DNA of 23,577 nucleotides from Bacteroides sp. CAG:530. GTDB taxonomy: Bacteria > Bacteroidota > Bacteroidia > Bacteroidales > Bacteroidaceae. The stretch covers positions 1 through 23,577 of the forward strand of contig FR881171.1 of the NCBI GenBank assembly GCA_000434735.1, given 5' to 3'. This document shows, piece by piece, positions 7,078 through 13,824 of this stretch; within the stretch, counting starts at the first letter, position 1, and every line of letters begins with the position of its first letter. The notes beneath the pieces are model-generated. The model was not told the origin of the DNA. It made no database searches and was given only the letters and a program-made list of their open reading frames with translations. A program made the position numbers and the translations under genes.

Positions 7078-8367
7078 TTAAACTTTTTTACCGGCAACGA
7101 CTGTTATCAAATCATCTCTATTAAGATATTTCTGCGCCATTGTCATGATTTCGTCCGCCGTTACTCCTTCGATGGCATCGACCGTTCTCTCAAAGTGTCC
7201 GGCATCCAGACCACTTGTTTCTATGAATATCCATGCGTCTGATAGCGAGAATGCACTCTCGTACGTACGGCATAAATCGCCAAGCATATAGTTGCGCACC
7301 ATGTTCAGTTCCTCGTCGTCAACTATTTCGTTTTGTAAGATTTCTATTTCCTTGTTTACCTCAGTGATAATGCTGGGGATATAACAGTTATCGGCTTCGG
7401 TAGAAATGCCAAACACTCCAAGTTCCGGATAATTGAGAACACCGGCTCCGATGCCGTAGGTGTAACCCTTATCCTCACGAATATTCGACATCAGTCGGCT
7501 TCCGAAATATCCACCCAGTAGAGTAACCATAACCCTTACTTTCTGATAATCGGGATGCTTTCTATCGAGCGAAAAGCTACCCATTTTCAGAGAGCTCTGC
7601 AGGGCATCGTCTTTCTCCAAAAATATATATTTATCTGTTGTGGTATTTATATCAAACTTCTGTTTTAGAGACTGTTTTTCAGGATTACCCCAAGCACCGT
7701 CGCCAAAATTGCGTTCGATGATGCGAATTATTTCCGGAGTAACTCTTCCCGATACATACGCAGTGCAGTTGCAAGACGAATAATAAGTATTATGAAATGC
7801 CTTCAGTTCATCGCAAGTTATCGTTTCATAATCTTTTAATTCGGCAAAATGTCCTAAAGGATGCGTTGTTCCGAAAAGCGCACGGTTGAATTCCTTACGC
7901 GCCATGACATCAACGCGCTTGGCGTTAACCAGATACTGCTGCTTATTCCCTTCTACAACTACTGATAACTCCTGCTCGGGGAACAGTGGCTCTTTCACCA
8001 TCGAAGCCAATATTTCAGCTGTCTGCGCGAAATATTTCGACAGAGAATACAGAGTAACAAATCCGTGGTTTACGGAAGAAGAAAGGTCGAGCCACGCACC
8101 GTAATAATCCAGACGCTCAGCTATTTGGCGTGAAGTAAAAGAGCGTGTACCCTCTCTTAGCATACGGTTGGTAAAGACCGCCTGCAAAGGACGTGTCTGA
8201 TCCCACTGTCCACCTCCTATCAGCAAGTCGAAACGCACCACGTCTTCATTTCCGGCATTGATAATGTTGAGTTTCATGCCGTTCCGCATGGTTGTGCATT
8301 CCGGATTCTGTATGGAGAAATGCTCTATCGCCTTAATTTCGGGAACTTTTGTTCTGTCGAGCTTCAT
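7078..8367 (-). CDS. M16 (insulinase-like) family protein lacking the zinc motif
   Basis: A 429-residue protein with the two-domain M16 fold: N-terminal half about 25-215, C-terminal half about 230-429. The C-terminal signature GSRLMSNIREDKGYTYGIG keeps the Arg and Tyr typical of M16 second domains. The active-site helix is recognisable as AVFTNRMLREGT (63-74) by alignment with the usual AHFLEHMLFKGT pattern. However, the three HxxEH residues are replaced by Val64, Asn67 and Arg68, so it should not bind catalytic zinc. Such inactive M16 subunits usually partner an active one, but none is in this window. I see no signal peptide. Its ATG overlaps the kdsB stop by 4 bp (ATGA), which suggests translational coupling. 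Annotators may call it an insulinase family protein; peptidase activity is doubtful. Confidence 0.9.
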   Translation of the reverse strand: MKLDRTKVPEIKAIEHFSIQNPECTTMRNGMKLNIINAGNEDVVRFDLLIGGGQWDQTRPLQAVFTNRMLREGTRSFTSRQIAERLDYYGAWLDLSSSVNHGFVTLYSLSKYFAQTAEILASMVKEPLFPEQELSVVVEGNKQQYLVNAKRVDVMARKEFNRALFGTTHPLGHFAELKDYETITCDELKAFHNTYYSSCNCTAYVSGRVTPEIIRIIERNFGDGAWGNPEKQSLKQKFDINTTTDKYIFLEKDDALQSSLKMGSFSLDRKHPDYQKVRVMVTLLGGYFGSRLMSNIREDKGYTYGIGAGVLNYPELGVFGISTEADNCYIPSIITEVNKEIEILQNEIVDDEELNMVRNYMLGDLCRTYESAFSLSDAWIFIETSGLDAGHFERTVDAIEGVTADEIMTMAQKYLNRDDLITVVAGKKV

Positions 8368-9128
8368 AATTTCACATCTCCGTGTTCTTTCAAGAATTCT
8401 TCGGCACGAGCCAAGTCTTGCGGCGTATCAATACCGATAGTTTCTACTTCACTGATTCCTACTTTGATGGAATATCCGTTCTCCAGCCATCGCAACTGTT
8501 CCAAAGATTCGGCCAACTCAAGCGAAGACTGCGGAAGCGAGGTTATTTGTTTCAGAACTTCCGCACGATAAGCATAAAGTCCGATGTGTTTATAATATGT
8601 ATGTCCCGCCAACCACTCAGCCTTGTCCTTATTACGCTGGTAAGGGATGATAGAACGGCTGAAGTATAACGCATTCATATTCTTATTGACCACAACCTTG
8701 GGCGAATTGACATTTTCTAACGCTTCAAAGCCATCGGCAGGAGTGAATGGTTTTACCAATGTAGCGATATCAGTAGAAGGGTCGTTGAAGCAGTTTTTGA
8801 TAGCTTCAAGCTGCGAAGGCTGAATAAAAGGTTCATCGCCCTGAATATTTACCACCACATCATATCCACTTCCTACCTTGGTGTACGCTTCATAACAACG
8901 GTCAGTTCCGCTTTTGTGGTTTACCGATGTCATTACTACTTTTCCGCCGAACTCTTTTACGGCTTGCTCTATTCGTTCATCGTCTGTAGCTACATACGCC
9001 TCGTCTAATACGCCGGCTACTTGTTCGTACACTCTCTGAATAACTGTTTTCCCTCCTAATAAAGCCAACGGTTTGGCCGGAAAACGTGTTGATGCATATC
9101 TTGCAGGAATAATTCCTATAAATTTCAT
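8364..9128 (-). CDS. kdsB: CMP-Kdo synthetase (3-deoxy-manno-octulosonate cytidylyltransferase)
   Basis: Activates Kdo with CTP to CMP-Kdo, the donor for the inner core of lipopolysaccharide; cytoplasmic. At 254 residues it has the normal length. The N-terminal nucleotide-binding motif is IIPARYASTRFPAKPL (residues 6-21). The metal-binding NIQGDEPFIQP follows near 93-103, and the C-terminal GIDTPQDLARAEEF near 231-244 carries the second conserved Asp. It is first in a minus-strand unit: its stop overlaps the start of the M16 homologue by 4 bp, and the MORN gene follows. A TATTTTTG -7 element lies 24 bp upstream of the ATG. The short intergenic space is shared with the divergent FolK-like gene. 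Confidence 0.97.
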   Translation of the reverse strand: MKFIGIIPARYASTRFPAKPLALLGGKTVIQRVYEQVAGVLDEAYVATDDERIEQAVKEFGGKVVMTSVNHKSGTDRCYEAYTKVGSGYDVVVNIQGDEPFIQPSQLEAIKNCFNDPSTDIATLVKPFTPADGFEALENVNSPKVVVNKNMNALYFSRSIIPYQRNKDKAEWLAGHTYYKHIGLYAYRAEVLKQITSLPQSSLELAESLEQLRWLENGYSIKVGISEVETIGIDTPQDLARAEEFLKEHGDVKL

Positions 9129-9152
9129 TGCGATATCTTTTTATTTATTACG

Positions 9153-9183
9153 CAAAAATACAAAAAAAAAATATTTTTGCAGA
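9153..9183 (-). promoter_or_regulatory. Promoter of the kdsB unit
   Basis: On the minus strand TATTTTTG (9153-9160) fits the -7 consensus, with TCTG (one mismatch to TTTG) 19 bp upstream. It mirrors a divergent -7 element at 9172-9179 for the FolK-like gene, so the two promoters overlap back to back. Confidence 0.5.
9172..9179 (+). promoter_or_regulatory. Possible -7 element of the FolK-like gene
   Basis: TATTTTTG fits TAnnTTTG on the plus strand and would place the transcript start about 13 nt before the ATG at 9199. I see no clear -33 element, because the upstream side is occupied by the kdsB promoter. Confidence 0.4.
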
Positions 9184-9198
9184 TTCATTCTGTTAAAT

Positions 9199-9579
9199 AT
9201 GAAGAATATGCATCAATGTATTATTTGTTTAGGCTCAAATTACGAAGCGGAAAAGAATATAAATACGGCCTTAGATAGGCTTGAAAATGAATTCGATATC
9301 ATAGAATGGGGAGAAGCTATATATACTCCGGCAGAAGGAACGGCAAAGGAATCAACATACCTTAACAGGGGCGCAAAACTTTACACTGATAAAAGCGCAG
9401 AAGAAATAAAATGGTTATTTAAATCAATAGAGCGACTATGCGGACGTACAGCCGAGAGTAAGAAGATTGGTATAATGCCGCTCGATATAGACCTTCTGAT
9501 ATTTGACGGAGAAGCGATAAAGTCAAATGATTTGACAAAAGCATATGTGAAACTCGCCTTGAAAGACTTGAAAATCTAA
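9199..9579 (+). CDS. Short, degenerate HPPK (FolK) homologue
   Basis: A 126-residue relative of 6-hydroxymethyl-7,8-dihydropterin pyrophosphokinase. It shows the family order: CLGSNYEAEKNI (10-21), IYTPAEGT (41-48), YLN (54-56), IER..GR83, and PLDIDLLIFDG (94-104) with the metal-binding Asp96 and Asp98. Compared with E. coli HPPK (from memory, ungapped here), Arg84, Trp89 and Arg92 correspond to Ala85, Ile90 and Met93. The usual C-terminal 30-40 residues are absent. Catalysis is therefore doubtful, although the metal and first Arg positions remain. I start at 9199 because upstream in-frame codons run into the kdsB coding region and the promoter; ATG 9208 is an alternative. The gene is monocistronic and divergent from kdsB. 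Confidence 0.82.
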   Translation: MKNMHQCIICLGSNYEAEKNINTALDRLENEFDIIEWGEAIYTPAEGTAKESTYLNRGAKLYTDKSAEEIKWLFKSIERLCGRTAESKKIGIMPLDIDLLIFDGEAIKSNDLTKAYVKLALKDLKI

Positions 9580-9620
9580 CAATTCTCCAGTATAAACAAA
9601 CGCAATCGTGCGTTTAAAAC

Positions 9621-9670
9621 AAAAAAAGTCTGCAGGACTTTTTCCCATCAAAGGTTTAAATCCTGCAGAC
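9621..9670 (-). terminator. Terminator of the gyrA-TPR unit
   Basis: GTCTGCAGGA (9628-9637) and TCCTGCAGAC (9661-9670) form a perfect 10-bp stem with a 23-nt loop. In the minus-strand RNA a run of seven U follows (A-run 9621-9627). It sits 24 bp beyond the TPR gene's stop codon. On the plus strand no T-run follows, so it serves the minus strand. Confidence 0.88.
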
Positions 9671-9693
9671 CTAAAATCTCTATTAAGAGCTAA

Positions 9694-10908
9694 TTAATAA
9701 GCAAGTTCTTTTTCCAAAGCTTCGTATTCAGACTTGTTTAACTTCCAATAGATGTTCAACAAGTACTGACCCCACAACTGTCTATTGTCTGGCTTCAATT
9801 GTTTAGCCTTCTCATAGTTAGGTTTAGCCTTTTCGTAAAGTTCCTTAATCTTAGTTTCGTTAGATGCATACTTAGCGTCATCCATAGAAATCTTACTGTT
9901 TTCTTCTACGATGTTCTGAGCAGGGAAGAAGTAGCAGTCACCAATCTTAGAATAAGCTTCAGCAACGAAGTCCTTGTTCAAAGCGATAATCTTGTTCAAA
10001 GTAGCGATAGCATCGTCATAGTTCTTCTTTTCGTACTGCAGTACACCTTTTACATATAAATAATAAGGTGTTTCGCCTTTTGCCAAAACAGCATCGATCT
10101 GAGCCAAACCTTCATCAATCTTACCCTTCTGGATATAATAATCCATCAAGTTACCGATGAAATATTCCTGAGTCGGGAACTTTTCGCTACCTTCCTGGAT
10201 AGTCTGCAACCATTTTACAGAGTCTTTCGGTTCGCTCTTTCCGTAAGCTTCAGCCAAGCACATCAAAGCTCTGTAACCTTCTTCCTTGTGATTCTTACCG
10301 ATAGTAGCGTACTTGATGATAGCTTTTCTATCGTTGATAGAGTTAGCCGCCAAAGAAGCGTAGCAAGCAATCAATGGAACCAATGTATCGTTCTTTACTG
10401 CAGGTTCTTCTGCGAAGATAGGTTCTTTAGCTGCGTCTACATACAAACCGAAGTATTTCAAAGCGTCTTCGTACTTACCGCTGTTGTAAGCGTCAGAACC
10501 AGCGTTAGTCAAGTTAGGACGTACAGAAACCAAAGTCTTAGCCAATTTCTTACCGAATTTAGCTTTCTTCAGTTCGCCGTTCTTTACCTTTTCAGTTTCT
10601 ACCTTGTCGCATTTCAGATAGAACTTGAACATCTTAGCCAAGCTGTTGTACAACTTTGTAGTATCAGCTTTTCCGCCCGGCAAATACAATTTCATGTTTT
10701 CTTCATCGTAGATCTTCTTCTGGATATCACCAGCTATTTTCCATGTTTCAGGATTGTTTGCTGTAGAAGGATCTTTCAATGCTGGAGCAATAATCTTAGC
10801 AGCCTTAACAGGGTCGCTTTCAGATTTAGCCTGCTTAACTACGCTTTCCTGTGCAGAGAGAGCACATACAGAAAGGAATAAAGCCGAAGTCAAAAGTACT
10901 TTTTTCAT
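9694..10908 (-). CDS. Exported tetratricopeptide-repeat protein
   Basis: A 404-residue protein with a signal peptide (MKKVLLTSALFLSVCALSAQ) and a long alpha-helical repeat body. Recognisable TPR-like helices include DAYNSGKYEDALKYFGLYVD, YVKGVLQYEKKNYDDAIATL followed by NKIIALNKDFVAEAYSKIGD, and YEKAKPNYEKAKQLKPDN near the C-terminus. No catalytic domain is seen. It should act as a scaffold or binding protein in the periplasm. It lies 53 bp downstream of gyrA on the same strand with a terminator behind it, so it is probably the second gene of a gyrA operon. The functional reason for that link is not evident from sequence. The body is Lys-rich and has no lipoprotein Cys. Confidence 0.9.
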   Translation of the reverse strand: MKKVLLTSALFLSVCALSAQESVVKQAKSESDPVKAAKIIAPALKDPSTANNPETWKIAGDIQKKIYDEENMKLYLPGGKADTTKLYNSLAKMFKFYLKCDKVETEKVKNGELKKAKFGKKLAKTLVSVRPNLTNAGSDAYNSGKYEDALKYFGLYVDAAKEPIFAEEPAVKNDTLVPLIACYASLAANSINDRKAIIKYATIGKNHKEEGYRALMCLAEAYGKSEPKDSVKWLQTIQEGSEKFPTQEYFIGNLMDYYIQKGKIDEGLAQIDAVLAKGETPYYLYVKGVLQYEKKNYDDAIATLNKIIALNKDFVAEAYSKIGDCYFFPAQNIVEENSKISMDDAKYASNETKIKELYEKAKPNYEKAKQLKPDNRQLWGQYLLNIYWKLNKSEYEALEKELAY

Positions 10909-10961
10909 AATGTTTTCTCAATTTAGTGAATTACAAATAATCAAATTTTATATCCGAGATT

Positions 10962-13541
10962 TTATTTTTCAGTCTCATCTATACCTTCTTCACTGTCGGC
11001 GCCTTCTTGCGAAGTTGTTTCGTCGGCAGAATCTGGCTCTATAGGCTGTATTGCAGAAGTTTCAGCATCCATTGCTTCTTCTGCCTCTTCCTCTTCTTCT
11101 GTAGTTACCTTACATACAGAACCAATATGGTCATTACGCTTTTCAAGGTCAATAAGACGAACACCCTGTGTAGCACGTCCCATGATACGTACATCGGCTA
11201 CTCTCAGACGAATAGTGATACCCGACTTATTGATAATCATCAAGTCGTTATCATCGGTTACCGACTTAATAGCTACCAATTTACCAGTCTTGTCTGTGAT
11301 ATTAAGAGTCTTAACACCCTTACCGCCACGGTTAGTCTTACGATAGTCTTCGATGTCTGAACGCTTTCCATAACCATTCTCAGAAATTACCATGATAGTT
11401 TCTTTCTGAGGATCTTTTATGCAAATCATTCCTACTACTTCGTCTTCACCGTCTTCGTCGAGTGTGATACCGCGAACTCCGGTAGCGGTACGTCCCATAT
11501 CTCTAACTGCGCTTTCGTGGAAACGGATAGCGCGTCCGTTCTTGTTGGCGATTACGATTTCGTTGTTACCGTTTGTCATACGCACCTCTATTACACGGTC
11601 GTCTTCGCGGATAGTAATAGCGTTTACACCATTTTGGCGTGGACGAGAATACTGTTCAAGCAGAGTCTTCTTAATCACACCGTTCTTAGTGCAGAACAAA
11701 ACATAATGACTGTTGATAAATTCGGTATCATTCAGGTTCTTGACACGCAGATATGCGGTAACCACGTCTCCCGGCTCGATATTTAGCAAGTTCTGGATAG
11801 CACGACCCTTAGAAGTCTTGTTGCCTTCAGGTATTTCGTACACTTTCAGCCAATAGCACTTACCTTTCTGAGTAAAGAACATCATGGTGTTGTGCATAGT
11901 AGCCGGATAGATGTGTTCGATGAAGTCCTCATCTCTTGTTTCGCTACCCTTTGAACCTACGCCACCTCTATTCTGAGCGCGGAATTCAGACAACGGAGTA
12001 CGTTTGATATATCCCAAGTGAGAAATAGTGATAACCATTTCATCATCTGCATAGAAGTCTTCCGGATTGAACTCTTCAGAAGCATAAACGATTTCAGAAC
12101 GACGCGAATCGCCATACTTAGCCTTAACTTCTTCCAACTCATCTTTAATAACCTTCTTGCAAAGCTCATCGTTCACCAAGATTTCTTCGTAATAAGCAAT
12201 CTGCTTCATCAACTCGTCATATTCTGCATGGAGCTGATCTTGAAGCAATCCTGTAAGCTGACGCAAGCGCATTTCTACGATAGCGCGAGCCTGAACATCC
12301 GAAAGGTTGAAGCGAGCAATCAAGTTTGCGATAGCTTCGTTAGGAGTCTTAGCCGCACGGATAATATGGATTACCTCATCTATATTATCAGATGCGATAA
12401 TCAGACCTTCCAAGATATGAGCACGTTCTTTAGCCTTACGCAAATCGAACTTAGTACGACGGATTACAACTTCGTGACGATGTTCTACGAACAACTGAAT
12501 CAAGTCTTTCAGGTTCAGTAATTTCGGACGACCGTGTACCAACGCAATGTTGTTCACGCCGAACGAAGTCTGAAGAGCAGTCATCTTAAACAACTTGTTC
12601 AGAACCACGCTTGCGTTAGCGTCGCGCTTCACGTCGATAACGATACGCATACCTTCACGGTCGGACTCATCGTTTACATAAGAAATACCTTCTATCTTCT
12701 TCTCGTTTACCAGAGAAGCGATATTCTCGATAAGTTCTTTCTTGTTTACATTATACGGAATCTCGTTAACGATAATCTTATCATGTGTAGGATGAGACTC
12801 TATTTCAGTCTTGGCACGCATCACTACCCTTCCGCGACCTGTTTCGTAAGCTTCACGAACACCGCTAATTCCATAAATATATCCGCCAGTCGGAAAATCG
12901 GGAGCTTTAATGAAATGCATCAAGCCATCGATGTCGATATCATTATTGTCGATATATGCGATACACGCATCAATAACTTCAGACAAGTTATGTGTAGGCA
13001 TATTAGTTGCCATACCCACGGCAATACCCGAAGCTCCATTAACCAACAAATTGGGAATGCGTGTTGGCATCACAGTAGGTTCCTGCAATGTATCGTCGAA
13101 GTTATTAGTAAAATCAACAGTTTCCTTGTAGAGATCCTGCATCATGTCTTCGCCGATCTTCTTCAGACGAGCCTCTGTATAACGCATTGCAGCAGGGCTG
13201 TCACCATCGACAGAACCGAAGTTACCTTGTCCGTCAACCAACGGATAACGCATTGCCCAGTCTTGAGCCATACGTACCAGCGCACCGTATACAGACGAGT
13301 CGCCGTGTGGATGATATTTACCTAATACTTCACCTACAATTCTTGCTGCTTTTTTATATGGCTTATCTGCGGTATTGCCCAGTTCCATCATTCCGTAGAG
13401 AATACGGCGATGTACGGGCTTGAAGCCGTCTCTTACATCAGGAAGGGCACGAGCCACGATAACCGACATAGAGTAGTCGATATACGACTTCTTCATCTCT
13501 TCCTCGATGTTAATTTTAATAATTTTGTCTTGTTCTTGCAT
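10962..13541 (-). CDS. gyrA: DNA gyrase subunit A
   Basis: Breakage-reunion subunit of DNA gyrase, working with GyrB to introduce negative supercoils. The N-terminal domain has MSVIVARALPDVRDGFKPVH (25-44), the quinolone-determining region around HPHGDSSVYG (77-86), and the catalytic Tyr121 in AMRYTEARL. The C-terminal beta-pinwheel contains a GyrA box, NRGGKG in DYRKTNRGGKGVKTL, which separates it from ParC. The 859 residues end in a strongly acidic tail rich in Glu, Asp and Ser. In the quinolone region Ser82 is present, but the position equivalent to E. coli Asp87 is Gly86. A TPR gene follows 53 bp downstream. A promoter and a small hairpin precede the start, and clpC diverges from it. Confidence 0.98.
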   Translation of the reverse strand: MQEQDKIIKINIEEEMKKSYIDYSMSVIVARALPDVRDGFKPVHRRILYGMMELGNTADKPYKKAARIVGEVLGKYHPHGDSSVYGALVRMAQDWAMRYPLVDGQGNFGSVDGDSPAAMRYTEARLKKIGEDMMQDLYKETVDFTNNFDDTLQEPTVMPTRIPNLLVNGASGIAVGMATNMPTHNLSEVIDACIAYIDNNDIDIDGLMHFIKAPDFPTGGYIYGISGVREAYETGRGRVVMRAKTEIESHPTHDKIIVNEIPYNVNKKELIENIASLVNEKKIEGISYVNDESDREGMRIVIDVKRDANASVVLNKLFKMTALQTSFGVNNIALVHGRPKLLNLKDLIQLFVEHRHEVVIRRTKFDLRKAKERAHILEGLIIASDNIDEVIHIIRAAKTPNEAIANLIARFNLSDVQARAIVEMRLRQLTGLLQDQLHAEYDELMKQIAYYEEILVNDELCKKVIKDELEEVKAKYGDSRRSEIVYASEEFNPEDFYADDEMVITISHLGYIKRTPLSEFRAQNRGGVGSKGSETRDEDFIEHIYPATMHNTMMFFTQKGKCYWLKVYEIPEGNKTSKGRAIQNLLNIEPGDVVTAYLRVKNLNDTEFINSHYVLFCTKNGVIKKTLLEQYSRPRQNGVNAITIREDDRVIEVRMTNGNNEIVIANKNGRAIRFHESAVRDMGRTATGVRGITLDEDGEDEVVGMICIKDPQKETIMVISENGYGKRSDIEDYRKTNRGGKGVKTLNITDKTGKLVAIKSVTDDNDLMIINKSGITIRLRVADVRIMGRATQGVRLIDLEKRNDHIGSVCKVTTEEEEEAEEAMDAETSAIQPIEPDSADETTSQEGADSEEGIDETEK

Positions 13542-13572
13542 TGAAACAATTTATTTGTTAATAGATCTCTCT

Positions 13573-13591
13573 GTGGTTTGTTAAAAACCAC
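13573..13591 (-). promoter_or_regulatory. Small hairpin at the start of the gyrA leader
   Basis: GTGGTTT (13573-13579) and AAACCAC (13585-13591) form a perfect 7-bp stem with a 5-nt loop. It lies immediately downstream of the predicted gyrA -7 element, about 31 bp before the ATG. It could be an operator or a 5'-end stem that stabilises the mRNA. No T-run follows on the minus strand, so it is not a terminator. Confidence 0.4.
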
Positions 13592-13592
13592 G

Positions 13593-13624
13593 CTAAAGTA
13601 CTACATTTTATCGAACTGACAAAA
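13593..13624 (-). promoter_or_regulatory. Possible gyrA promoter
   Basis: On the minus strand TACTTTAG (13593-13600; one mismatch to TAnnTTTG) lies 19 bp downstream of TTTTG (13620-13624). Spacing and position, about 50 bp before the gyrA ATG, fit a Bacteroidetes promoter. Confidence 0.45.
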
Positions 13625-13745
13625 CAATTGCACTCCGAAATGAGCCGTATGGCTAAATTAAGACAGATAAACTACCAAACGAGTGGCGTTACTACCCTAT
13701 TAGCTGTCTACGAATCGCATATTAAAAGCCCTGCGTGTTTATGGC

Positions 13746-13758
13746 ATACAATTTGTAT
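13746..13758 (+). promoter_or_regulatory. Palindrome upstream of clpC
   Basis: ATACAATTTGTAT is a 13-bp palindrome with one central base, 66 bp before the clpC start. It includes TACAATTTG, which resembles the -7 element but with three instead of two central bases. It could be a promoter with an overlapping operator. I did not see a CIRCE element in this region. Confidence 0.3.
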
Positions 13759-13824
13759 TATATAAGAACTAAATGCCGATTTGTAACAACACAAACTAAT
13801 TTAAGAAAGGGAATAATACGAATT

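Noticed and set aside
9073..9198. Upstream start for the FolK-like gene
   Set aside because: It would overlap kdsB on the other strand and the divergent promoters; homology starts after 9199.
12534..13325. 263-codon plus-strand ORF opposite gyrA
   Set aside because: Antisense to the most conserved part of GyrA, Cys/His-rich chance composition, no promoter.
13735..13824. Upstream in-frame start for clpC
   Set aside because: The extra 30 residues are unlike any Clp N-terminus and cover the promoter palindrome; MEYSFSRKVS at 13825 is the natural start.
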